DNA of 29,743 nt, taken from the NCBI GenBank assembly GCA_964599655.1, contig CAZRGV010000077.1:1-29743 (forward strand), given 5' to 3'. The notes under the pieces were generated by a model. It saw nothing but the letters and a program-made list of their open reading frames with translations, had not been told where the DNA came from and did not search any database. Position 1 is the first letter of the stretch. Each line of letters begins with the position of its first letter. The position numbers and the translations under genes were made by a program. The DNA is from CAZRGV01 sp964599655. GTDB lineage: Bacteria; Planctomycetota; Planctomycetia; Isosphaerales; Isosphaeraceae. Below, piece after piece: positions 7,192-14,698 of the stretch.

Positions 7192-9933
7192 ATGGTTTCC
7201 ACCTGGGTCGAGGCGTCGGCGAAGGGGCGGCTGGGCGGGCCGGTCCGGGCTGGAATGTGGTCGACGGTGGTGCTGGGGACCTATCCGATCGAGGACGGTC
7301 AGGAGGTCTGGCTCGAACTCACCGTGGACGACCAGCCGCTTGGTCCATTGCCCGCCTACTGGCTGGAAAATAAAGGCGTGAATAGTCTCTGGCATGTGCC
7401 GATCCCTCCGCAGCCGGTCGGCGCGCGGCTGCGTTACCGATCCGTGGCCCGGCGTCGGAGTGAGGAGCCGGCGTTCAGCCCTCATCAGGAGGTCGTCGTT
7501 CGGCCCAACATGCCGGATCGAACCGAGTCGGGCGACATGTCGGAGATGGTCGTCGAGGGCCTTGTGGGCAATCGTCGCATGAGCGTCCGGGTCGACGGCC
7601 GAGGATCGACGTTCGACGTGTACTTTCCGACGGTGGGCCTGCATTCCCAGGTTCGTCCGGCCCAGGGGGACCTGCCTCACAGCCGTTCGCATTTCCGATC
7701 GATTGTCGGGGGCCTGGCGCTTGGCCGTCGGGTCGACTGGTTCAACGAGCGGCTCTCGTGGGAAAGCTCGCAGAGCTATCTGGGGGTGACGAACCTGCTC
7801 CAAACGGCGCTTCGCTGGCGTCGGGGGCCGGTTCGAGTGCTGGCCACGGACTTCGTCGCCACGGGGCCGAACTTGCCCAGGACGGCCGATGGCACCGAAT
7901 CGGCGGGGCAGTATCTCAAGCGTTTTCGGATCACCAACGACGGAGCGGAACCGCGACGGGCGCAGTTCGGCATCTATGTTCAGGCCGAGGTCAATGGAGG
8001 ACTCGGCGAACCCGGACTGAGCTGGCACGAAGGGGACCTGATTCTGTTGGCGGCCAACCGGGGGCACGGGCATACCAACAAGAAGCTGGCCCGCGACGCG
8101 ACCGTGGAGTTCGCGCTGGCGCTGGACCGACGGGGAGAAGTCCACTGCGAGCCGACCGGTCCCAACGAGGCGATGATGTTTCGTTGGATCGATCTCCCCG
8201 CGGGGGGAACCGTCACGGTCGACCTGCTCGTCAGTGGGGCCTTCACGAATTATCGCGGCGACGTGAAAACGTTTGAACACTGGATTGCGCCCGCCCTGAG
8301 CTGGTTCCGCGCGGCCGATCTGGATTCGATCGAGCAGGAAGCCGCCTCGTACTGGGACGCGTTCGTGGAACCGCTTCCGAGCCTGGACTTTCCCAAGGCG
8401 ATCTATGCCGTGGCGTTGCGGCGGTCGGCGCTGGCGGCGGCGCTTCATGCCGACTCGCATCATGGGTCGATCGCCAGCGGCTACGATCGGGGTTTGCACG
8501 CGTATTGCTGGCCCCGAGACGCCCTGAGCGCCGGCGGCGCACTGGACCGGGCGGGGCATTCCGAGATCGGTCGAGGGATTCTCCGATGGCTGAACCACTA
8601 CCGGCAGAAGGGGGGGGCCTACCGTTATTGGTTCCAGAAATACACGATCGACGGCGTTCCGGAATGGGAGACGCCGTCCGTCGATCAAGCGGCGTTGATT
8701 CCCTGGGCGATGGAGCGGCACTTCCGTCGCACGGGGGATCTCGCGCTGGTGGAGGAGAACTGGGCTTCGGTCGAACAGGCCGCGGCGGTTTGCGGAGGAG
8801 CGAGCGGCCATCCGGGCCTCCAGTACCTGGCGCCTCTGGCGCTGGTCAGCTCCGCCGGTCTCTGGGACAACCGCTACGGCGCGTTCACCTATTCGAACGC
8901 GTGCGTCGTCGCGGGTCTGCGGGCCGCCTGCCGGCTGGCGAGGCTCGTCGATCGCACTGAGGAGGTCGATCGCTGGCAGGCCCTGGCCGATCGGATCTGG
9001 GAACTTGGCATTCTGGGTGAGGCGAAGCCCGAGGATCCAGGGCCCGGTCTCTTCGACCCGGAGCACGGGAGATTTCTGGATGCCAGGCGACTTTCCACGA
9101 TCCGGGGACTCTGGAGCGACGATCCGAAGTTTCTGATGGATCGCTCCGCCGCGTTCGATATCAGCTTGCTCGCCCTGTCCGTGCCGTTCGGCCTGCTCCC
9201 GGCGTCAGATCCGAGGATGGTTCAGACCGCCAGGGCGATTCAGCGGGCCAACCGGTTGAACAACGACGCCCATGCCTTGATTTGCTGGAAGGCCGAGCCG
9301 TCGCATCCCGAAGCGGAGCTCGTCCCGAGCGAGTCTCTCCAACAGGACGTTTCGAGCCTGGCTTCCCTTTGGATGGCGCGCTACCTGCTTCAACTCGGTC
9401 GAGAGACCGGTGACGGGAGCCATTGGACTCAGGCCCTGGCCTTGCTCGACGAAATCCTATCGCGGCTCGGTCCCCTCGGCCTGGTCCTTGGTGGTCGGTC
9501 CTCCTCACCAGGGGTCGGGCCGGCACCTCACCCCGAGCCTGTCGTCTCGGCCTTGCACGCCATGTTGATCGAGACCTTGCTCGACCTGGCGGGGCTCGAT
9601 TACGACGCCTCGAAGCGGCTCTTGCTTTTGGAGCCGATTCTTCCCAAGGAATGGCCCAAGATCGGGCTCACCCAGCCGTTTCTTTGCGGCGAGGTCCAGT
9701 ATGAGCTTCTGCGTTCGGGCGGAGGTTCCGACCACTGGTTGAGCGTGACGGCCCGGCTGGACGTTCCGGTGACGCTCCAGGTCGCGCTGACCTGTCCCAC
9801 GATCGAGAGTCTCGGGGAGTGGCGATCCAACCCCGAGGCCCCACCGCCGAAGTTCGACCGCTTGACCCGACGGCTCGATTGGATCGTGGATTTGCCCGTC
9901 GGAGAGTCGCGATTCGACTGGCGTTGGGGCTGA
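7192..9933 (+). CDS. GH15-like glucoamylase-family protein
   Basis: A 913-residue protein. An N-terminal beta-rich region (roughly 1-400) has carbohydrate-binding or supersandwich character. It is followed by an alpha/alpha-barrel-like domain with AIYAVALRRSALAAALHAD, YCWPRDALSAGG (W440-P-R-D443), AGLWDNRYGAFTYSNA (around 555-570), and a late region with PSESLQQDVSSLASLW (E714). WPRD plus LWxxxxGxxTYs is the GH15 pattern of enzymes releasing glucose from the ends of alpha-glucans. The usual LWEE acid pair appears here as LWDN, so activity or specificity may differ. The ATG at 7192 follows a GAGGGGG ribosome-binding stretch. No signal peptide is seen, so a cytoplasmic role in glycogen or maltodextrin use is likely. 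The gene is single. Confidence 0.75.
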   Translation: MVSTWVEASAKGRLGGPVRAGMWSTVVLGTYPIEDGQEVWLELTVDDQPLGPLPAYWLENKGVNSLWHVPIPPQPVGARLRYRSVARRRSEEPAFSPHQEVVVRPNMPDRTESGDMSEMVVEGLVGNRRMSVRVDGRGSTFDVYFPTVGLHSQVRPAQGDLPHSRSHFRSIVGGLALGRRVDWFNERLSWESSQSYLGVTNLLQTALRWRRGPVRVLATDFVATGPNLPRTADGTESAGQYLKRFRITNDGAEPRRAQFGIYVQAEVNGGLGEPGLSWHEGDLILLAANRGHGHTNKKLARDATVEFALALDRRGEVHCEPTGPNEAMMFRWIDLPAGGTVTVDLLVSGAFTNYRGDVKTFEHWIAPALSWFRAADLDSIEQEAASYWDAFVEPLPSLDFPKAIYAVALRRSALAAALHADSHHGSIASGYDRGLHAYCWPRDALSAGGALDRAGHSEIGRGILRWLNHYRQKGGAYRYWFQKYTIDGVPEWETPSVDQAALIPWAMERHFRRTGDLALVEENWASVEQAAAVCGGASGHPGLQYLAPLALVSSAGLWDNRYGAFTYSNACVVAGLRAACRLARLVDRTEEVDRWQALADRIWELGILGEAKPEDPGPGLFDPEHGRFLDARRLSTIRGLWSDDPKFLMDRSAAFDISLLALSVPFGLLPASDPRMVQTARAIQRANRLNNDAHALICWKAEPSHPEAELVPSESLQQDVSSLASLWMARYLLQLGRETGDGSHWTQALALLDEILSRLGPLGLVLGGRSSSPGVGPAPHPEPVVSALHAMLIETLLDLAGLDYDASKRLLLLEPILPKEWPKIGLTQPFLCGEVQYELLRSGGGSDHWLSVTARLDVPVTLQVALTCPTIESLGEWRSNPEAPPPKFDRLTRRLDWIVDLPVGESRFDWRWG

Positions 9934-9964
9934 CCAGGTCCGTCGGTTCGAACACCCCACCGGG

Positions 9965-10726
9965 TCAGGTGGCCAGCGGGGGAGGCTCTTCGACAAACTC
10001 CTTGAACCGCGCCTCGGCGAGGCTGTAGGCTTCGGTTTTCGAAGCCCAGACGCCCCGCAATCGGGCACGAAGAACGACCCCTTTCTCCAGGTCGCAGCCA
10101 AAGAGTTCGTAGCGGGTCGCCTGGAACGGCAGGCGGCCCTCGTGAATTCGACGGCTGACATCGCCCGGGTGGACCATCTCGATGTAGGTCCAGCCCGGAC
10201 GACCCGAACGAGGCACCAGCCAGGGGGAAAGGCGCTCGACCGGTGGCCCGGTGGTCAGGCCCGCCAGGTCGGTCTCCCGGCCGTCATAACTCAGCGCGGC
10301 CGCTTTCGCGTCGCGCGGTTCGACCGAGCGCGAGGAACCGGCCGGAGGCAACTCGCCGAGCACGCTGAGCAGCCGGACCTCAACCGATCGGAGCTTGCCG
10401 ACGGAGAGGGTGTGGACCTGAATTTCGAGGTCCATGGCGTCGTCGCCCCAGGGTGACCAGGCCGCCCGCACGGACAGCTCGTCCCAACCGGAGGGCGCGT
10501 ACGTCGCCTCGAGCCGATGGTGCCGGATCTCATGCGCGCTCAGGCTGGCTCCCGACAGGGCGTCGGGCTCGCAACGGCCTTCGGCGGCCAGCCCTTCCAG
10601 ACCGAGCAAGGGGCCGATCGCGTCCGATCGCAAGCCGGGTCGAGGGTCATCCAGGCGGATCGTCCACGTTTGACCGGCCCACTCGATGGCGTACTCGGCG
10701 CCGTTCGCGATCCAATCTCGTGACAT
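9965..10726 (-). CDS. hypothetical protein behind a structured leader
   Basis: A 253-residue soluble protein I do not recognise. It starts MSRDWIANGAEYAIEWAGQT and has a beta-rich look with repeated W, G and R (for example DELSVRAAWSPWGDDAMDLE, GWTYIEMVHPGDVSRRIHEG, RYELFGCDLEKGVVLRARLR). The ATG at 10726 is chosen because similarity to a folded protein begins there. The frame is open upstream to 10906, but that stretch covers the hairpins and terminator of the leader. No signal peptide or membrane segment is visible. It converges with the GH15-like gene 31 bp away. The preceding promoter, hairpins and U-tract suggest that expression is controlled after initiation, so the function may be linked to a metabolite or condition sensed by the leader. 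Confidence 0.7.
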   Translation of the reverse strand: MSRDWIANGAEYAIEWAGQTWTIRLDDPRPGLRSDAIGPLLGLEGLAAEGRCEPDALSGASLSAHEIRHHRLEATYAPSGWDELSVRAAWSPWGDDAMDLEIQVHTLSVGKLRSVEVRLLSVLGELPPAGSSRSVEPRDAKAAALSYDGRETDLAGLTTGPPVERLSPWLVPRSGRPGWTYIEMVHPGDVSRRIHEGRLPFQATRYELFGCDLEKGVVLRARLRGVWASKTEAYSLAEARFKEFVEEPPPLAT

Positions 10727-10764
10727 GGGGCGGCCTGTCCAGGTTCTCGCGGGGGAGCTTGTCC

Positions 10765-10808
10765 AAAATATAAACCCCGCCGGTCCGTAAGGATACGGAC
10801 CGACGGGG
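10765..10808 (-). terminator. intrinsic terminator in the leader of the 253-residue protein
   Basis: On the minus strand CCCCGTCGGTCCGTA pairs with TACGGACCGGCGGGG: 15 base pairs including one U-G, closed by the loop TCCT. It is followed at once by TTTATATTTT. This is a complete Rho-independent terminator. It lies 39 bp before the start codon at 10726 and about 180 bp after the heparinase-like stop codon, so it may end that upstream transcript, attenuate the downstream gene, or both. Confidence 0.8.
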
Positions 10809-10906
10809 CCGGAACAGAGAAGAGGCCAGTCGGATCGAAGCCGGAGCTTCGAACGGTTGTCATGGCCGAATCTATGGTGTTGAGTATGATGATTGACAAC
10901 CGTCAA
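10765..10906 (-). promoter_or_regulatory. candidate structured leader / attenuator element
   Basis: Reading on the minus strand from about 10906 there are, in order: TTGAC-GGTT-GTCAA (10906-10893), a self-complementary mini-hairpin; then TGACAACCGT (10862-10853), which is the exact 10-base complement of ACGGTTGTCA (10903-10894); then TCGAAGC-TCCG-GCTTCGA (10852-10835), a 7-bp hairpin abutting it; and then the 15-bp terminator (10808-10765). The first segment can pair either with itself or with the 10-nt distal partner, but not both, which is the layout of a two-state regulatory RNA. The gene start follows at 10726. I recognise no known riboswitch class. The pairing is seen directly; the regulatory role is inferred. 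Confidence 0.5.
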
Positions 10907-10911
10907 ACGGG

Positions 10912-10941
10912 AGTATAGAGCGGTTGGGATGAGAAATTCAA
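10912..10941 (-). promoter_or_regulatory. sigma-70-like promoter for the structured leader
   Basis: On the minus strand TTGAAT (10941-10936), 18 nt spacer, TATACT (10917-10912). The -10 matches 5 of 6 consensus bases and the -35 matches 4 of 6. Initiation is expected near 10905, exactly where the first inverted repeat of the leader begins. Confidence 0.5.
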
Positions 10942-10986
10942 GAAGATTCCGAGAAAAACTTCACGCAGTCGAAGGCATGCGTGAGA

Positions 10987-13764
10987 TCATTTTCTCGGGG
11001 ACAACTTCGACACCGAGAAGACGTGAGGGCCAGGGGCCCTTGTCCTTGGAAACTGGTAGTACACGGCGTCTCCCGACTGGGGATCGACCTGGAAGCCGGG
11101 TTCTTCGACGACCTCGATCCGGGCACCCGCGCCGGGCCGGTTGGCGGCGCTCTGGATGGTCCAGCCTCTGGAGGAGCCGTCGCCGTGGCGGATGATGAGC
11201 ACCTGCCCCTTCAGGGTGGTGGGATCGGGGAGTGGCTCGACCGTTTCGAACCAGCCCCGAGACGCGCCGTTCCGGGCTCGGCCTGTCGAGCGGATGGTTC
11301 CCGCGCTGCGGATCAGGCCGACGCGCAGGCCGTCCATTTCGGCGAACGTTCCGCCCGCCAGGCGGAGCCCGTTCGATCGGACGCGAACCGCCAGCCCATC
11401 GGTGCGAATCAGCCGGCCGTCGAAGAGGTGGGCTTCGCGAACCGTGCCGGGGGTGAGGTTGACCAGCAGATGTTCCATTCCCTCGGCCGTTTCGACCGAG
11501 AGGAGGACGGTTCCCTCCGGTGATGCGACGCGGCCGACGCGCTTCAGGGGCGTCTCGCCCGTGCCCGGTTCGAAGAGGGTTACGAAGGTGCTTTTCAAGG
11601 GGTTTCCGTCGTCGGCCGCGCGCCTCAAGATCAAGGAGGCTCGGCCCGGTTCCTCGTGCCAGTTCTCGGGGGTTGGCGCGAGGGGATCGGGCGTCACGGC
11701 GTTGATGGCCCACATGGGGGTGTCCCCCAGCACGTGGAGGCGAAGCAAGGCGGACGAGCCATCCCGGAGCACCGCCTGCGCCGGTCGGTCGATCGCGCCG
11801 GACGCCAGTTGACGGAACTCGCCATAGGACTGAATGAACCAACGGCCGTCCTGCGGGTCCGCGTTGGGGACGAACGGAATCATGGGCGGAAGGAGCGAGG
11901 CGGGCCCTGGTTTCGTGCGGACCGACAATCCCCAACGGGCGTTGGAACCGGCCGAGGCATGGAACACCTGATCATGCTGGGTTCCGCCGTGAACCTCCAT
12001 GATCGCGACGGCATAGCGGCTGGACTTCGAAGCGGTCGCAAGGATGGTCTGGCGATACCGTGTCGCGGCTCTCGGGTAGGCGAAACGGTCTTCGAGGGTC
12101 GCGACCTGGAAGTCGTCATCGGCCGCGAAGAAACGGACGTCGCTTCCGGGCGTGGCTCCGTGAAGTTCCTCGATCGCCTCGCGCTGGTTCAAGCCGTTGA
12201 CGAGCACGGCGTTATGGCTCAGGGTCGATCGCTCCCAGCCCCGAGGGGACGGCGGGAGATCATCGAGATCGCCCAGCAAGGGCCGCCCGCCGACGGCGAG
12301 GCGAAGCGCCAGCCGATGCGGATGGCTCGATCCGTAGTCGCCCGGCCCTCGAAGCTCCAGGTCGAGCGCCTCGTGGCCCTGGCCGACGGTCAGCCTCGCG
12401 ATCGAGGCGCCTCCAAGAAGGGTGGGAACTCGAGCGTCGATCCGGGGGGACGACGCCGGCCAGGCCACTTGCTGGACCTCGGGAACTCGTGGATCGGCCA
12501 GGACGGCCCCGGTCGCGTTGCGAGCGAGTCCGAAAATCGGCAGGACGCTCGCGCCCGGCAACACGTTCAGCCGTCGGCCATCCGGTGGCGTGTAGCCTGG
12601 CGGATCGGAGTACCCGGCCAGAAGTCGATCGATCCAGCCGTCGATCAGGCCGACCACGCGATGCTGGCTGGCCGCGTCTCCCTGCCGCCAGAGGCCGTCA
12701 AAGTAAAAACCGCGCTCAGTCAAGGCCTCGAGCCGCCCCAGCGCGTCATGGACGAGCGAGGCGTCGCCGAGGAGCCGGCCGACGGCGAGCATTCCACGGT
12801 ACACGAACAGTGACGACTCGTTGAATTCTTCCGGCTGTCGTCGGAGGAACTCGGCCGACGCCTGGAACAGGTCGCGCTCGATCGTCCGCCGTGGCTGGGG
12901 ATCGTGGAGCTGCTTCCCCGCCTCGATCAGCGCCGGATCGTCGCGGATCAGGGCGTGGACGATCACGAGGTTGAGCGGCACTTCAAGACAACCCGCCCAG
13001 TCCCATTTCGCGGTGCGGTAGCCGCGTCGATAGGGGGGCTTCAAGTCCGCCTGTTGGAGAAACTTCGGCTCGCCGGGCTGGTCGTAATGCGTGGCGTAGC
13101 CGGGATAGACCTGCGCGAACCGGAGCAGGATCAGGGCCGCGAGCTTCGCGAGGTTCGGGTCCTTGCCGCCCTCAGGTTGTTCGTGGTAGCGGACCGCCGC
13201 GTAGAGTGCGGCCTTCGAGAGGAATTCCCGGATCTCGTAGTCACGTTTGGCCGAGAGGTACAGCCGTTCGTCGGGATAGAGCTGCTTTTCCGGTACGACG
13301 AGGTGATACGGATACTTGTGGAGGACCCGTGGCAGAACCTCGACGACCTCTTCGGGGACCTTGCCGTCGGCACCTTTGGCCGGAATCGTGTCGTTCGGAA
13401 CCGTGACGCCGCACGCGCGGCAGGTCAGGATTTCCGGTTTGGCCAGTGACCAGGTGAGCGGGTCGTCCGTCTCCTTGGCGTCGCACGCGGGGCATCGGCA
13501 ATAGCGAAGCCCCGCCTGGACCGGAACGAGGTCCACAAGGGCCTTGGGCTCGAGCTTGAGCAGAGCCTTGGCGTCCTCGCCGGCCCAGAAGCGATCCTCC
13601 CAGGCGTCGGGAAGGTTGAACGATTCGAAGGGTCCTGGATTCGAAAGGGCCGGATCGCTCGGCGACACAACCGCCTGACCGACCGCGACGGCGGGGCAGA
13701 TCATCCTGAGAACCAGAACGACCCACCCAACTTTGGGATAAAGAATCTTGCAAGAGTTAGGCAT
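10987..13764 (-). CDS. heparinase II/III-like protein, secreted
   Basis: A 925-residue protein with a signal-peptide-like N-terminus (hydrophobic VGWVVLVLRMICPAVAVGQA). A Cys cluster, CRCPAC (C89, C91, C94) and CRACG (C115, C118), looks like a zinc ribbon. A helical region follows (about 170-390, with FNESSLFVYRGMLAVGRLLG and FYFDGLWRQGDAASQHRVVG). Then comes the beta-sandwich heparinase II/III domain with GDYGSSHPHRLALRL (475-489) and STLSHNAVLVNGLNQ (513-527). The family contains polysaccharide lyases acting on uronic-acid polymers such as heparin or alginate. The substrate cannot be named, and the lyase residues are not all verifiable by eye. It lies 48 bp after the small Cys/His gene on the same strand and is probably co-transcribed with it. 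Confidence 0.8.
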   Translation of the reverse strand: MPNSCKILYPKVGWVVLVLRMICPAVAVGQAVVSPSDPALSNPGPFESFNLPDAWEDRFWAGEDAKALLKLEPKALVDLVPVQAGLRYCRCPACDAKETDDPLTWSLAKPEILTCRACGVTVPNDTIPAKGADGKVPEEVVEVLPRVLHKYPYHLVVPEKQLYPDERLYLSAKRDYEIREFLSKAALYAAVRYHEQPEGGKDPNLAKLAALILLRFAQVYPGYATHYDQPGEPKFLQQADLKPPYRRGYRTAKWDWAGCLEVPLNLVIVHALIRDDPALIEAGKQLHDPQPRRTIERDLFQASAEFLRRQPEEFNESSLFVYRGMLAVGRLLGDASLVHDALGRLEALTERGFYFDGLWRQGDAASQHRVVGLIDGWIDRLLAGYSDPPGYTPPDGRRLNVLPGASVLPIFGLARNATGAVLADPRVPEVQQVAWPASSPRIDARVPTLLGGASIARLTVGQGHEALDLELRGPGDYGSSHPHRLALRLAVGGRPLLGDLDDLPPSPRGWERSTLSHNAVLVNGLNQREAIEELHGATPGSDVRFFAADDDFQVATLEDRFAYPRAATRYRQTILATASKSSRYAVAIMEVHGGTQHDQVFHASAGSNARWGLSVRTKPGPASLLPPMIPFVPNADPQDGRWFIQSYGEFRQLASGAIDRPAQAVLRDGSSALLRLHVLGDTPMWAINAVTPDPLAPTPENWHEEPGRASLILRRAADDGNPLKSTFVTLFEPGTGETPLKRVGRVASPEGTVLLSVETAEGMEHLLVNLTPGTVREAHLFDGRLIRTDGLAVRVRSNGLRLAGGTFAEMDGLRVGLIRSAGTIRSTGRARNGASRGWFETVEPLPDPTTLKGQVLIIRHGDGSSRGWTIQSAANRPGAGARIEVVEEPGFQVDPQSGDAVYYQFPRTRAPGPHVFSVSKLSPRK

Positions 13765-13812
13765 GTCTCGGGTTCCATCCCGAAAGGGCCGTCGCCGTCG
13801 TCGGCCGGCCGG

Positions 13813-14088
13813 TCACTGGATACGGGTCAGTTCCGCGTCGCGAACTCCGGGCAAGAGCTGGTAGAGACCGACCTCGCCGACCGTTTCTCCCTCGGCCAGC
13901 TTGAGTTTCCGGCGGCTGGCCTGGGCGCGGGCCAGTTGCTCGTCGCGATGCGCCTCGCAGGCGAGACCGTAGTGCTTCAGCTCCCGGCTGGTGCCGTCGC
14001 TCCAAACCGCGGCGACCTTGAAGATGGCGGGACGTTCGCAACCCGGAACGGAGCAAACCGGCTGATACGTGAATGGCGGACTATCCAT
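13813..14088 (-). CDS. small Cys/His (zinc-binding-like) hypothetical protein
   Basis: A 91-residue protein starting MDSPPFTYQPVCSVPGCERP. Cysteines C12 and C17 with C44-x2-H47 (LACEAHRDEQ) make a four-ligand set suggestive of a small zinc finger. The C-terminal part (GEVGLYQLLPGVRDAELTRI) is ordinary soluble sequence. The ATG at 14088 is preferred; upstream codons in frame are arginine-rich and reach into the divergent promoter. It precedes the heparinase-like gene by 48 bp on the same strand. No function is assigned. Confidence 0.65.
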   Translation of the reverse strand: MDSPPFTYQPVCSVPGCERPAIFKVAAVWSDGTSRELKHYGLACEAHRDEQLARAQASRRKLKLAEGETVGEVGLYQLLPGVRDAELTRIQ

Positions 14089-14150
14089 GGATCCTGGCTC
14101 TCGGGCCGACGCGCGCCAAGCGATCCCACGGAGACGCCTTGTCGCCGCGC

Positions 14151-14180
14151 TTGACGGGTTCTTGAGGGCCCGTCTATGAT
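14151..14180 (+). promoter_or_regulatory. sigma-70-type promoter with overlapping inverted repeat
   Basis: TTGACG (14151-14156), 18 nt, TATGAT (14175-14180): five of six matches in each box. Start of transcription is expected near 14187, with the secreted-protein ATG at 14213. GACGGG (14153-14158) and CCCGTC (14169-14174) are perfect complements separated by 10 bp and span from the -35 box to the edge of the -10 box, as a repressor operator would. A GAGGT ribosome site lies 8 nt before the ATG. Confidence 0.65.
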
Positions 14181-14212
14181 CGTAGCGGAAAGACGTCTCG
14201 AGGTCCAATTCG

Positions 14213-14575
14213 ATGCGGCGAATCCTCGCCTTGTTCGCGCTGAGCTCCGTGCTCTGCGGCCCCGCGCTGGCCGAGGCCGACGCCGCCGNNNNNNNNNNTC
14301 TGGCCGACTCGATCGCCGAACTGGTTTTTCCAGGTGCCCTGGATTTGATCTTGCCAGATCAGTCTCAGATCACGGGCGAAAACGTCGCCGCGAACAGTCA
14401 GGACCTGATTCGTGTTGGCTCGCCCCAATCGATCGACGGCGATGGGCTTTTCCCGCCCCAGCCGGCCGTCTGGCGCGGTCCCTTGACCCCGACGACGGGA
14501 TTCCTCCTCGATCGCGAACGCCCACCGGACCCAGGCTTCCGACGCCTCGCCCTCCTCCAGGTGTTCCGGTTCTGA
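14213..14575 (+). CDS. small secreted protein, interrupted by assembly gap
   Basis: The start is well supported: promoter at 14151-14180, GAGGT before the ATG, and an N-terminus MRRILALFALSSVLCGPALA that is a clear signal peptide with an AxA cleavage site. The N run follows 25 codons in. If the gap really is 10 bases, the frame continues as LADSIAELVFPGALDLILPD and ends at 14575, about 120 residues in all, with a proline-rich tail. The part after the gap is uncertain: the opposite strand of 14299-14634 is also free of stops and reads like protein. I therefore trust the signal peptide far more than the remainder. No family is recognised. It lies upstream of the DUF1559 gene on the same strand. 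Confidence 0.5.
   Translation: MRRILALFALSSVLCGPALAEADAAXXXXLADSIAELVFPGALDLILPDQSQITGENVAANSQDLIRVGSPQSIDGDGLFPPQPAVWRGPLTPTTGFLLDRERPPDPGFRRLALLQVFRF
14289..14298. other. assembly gap (10 N)
   Basis: Ten N directly after the signal-peptide codons of the gene starting at 14213. Ten is a common placeholder, so the real length and the identity of the joined pieces are uncertain. Confidence 0.97.
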
Positions 14576-14698
14576 TCCATCGAAACCGTTTCGCGAACGC
14601 GCTCGCCCGCGAGGCGATCGGCCGCACCCATTTCACGGTTTCGCCAACACGGTTTGACTCGGATCGAACCCCATTTCGGCCCTGGGAGGGGCACTTCA

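Noticed and set aside
7123..9066. 647-codon open frame on the minus strand opposite the GH15-like gene
   Set aside because: No domain or natural composition is seen. The plus strand carries the WPRD and LWDN motifs and a ribosome-binding site.
10727..10906. In-frame extension of the 253-residue gene with a histidine-rich stretch (NHHTQHHRFGHDN), resembling a his-operon leader peptide
   Set aside because: It would begin at a TTG on the predicted transcript start with no ribosome-binding site. It is not a short peptide with its own stop, and the downstream gene is not a histidine gene.
10893..10919. Plus-strand TTGACA-N15-TATAGA as a promoter
   Set aside because: The spacer is 2 bp short, and a rightward transcript would only run antisense into the heparinase-like gene. 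The same bases are better explained by the minus-strand promoter and leader.
11656..12813. 385-codon plus-strand frame inside the heparinase-like gene
   Set aside because: Its composition is typical of the antisense of a high-GC gene, and the minus strand is coherent along its entire length.
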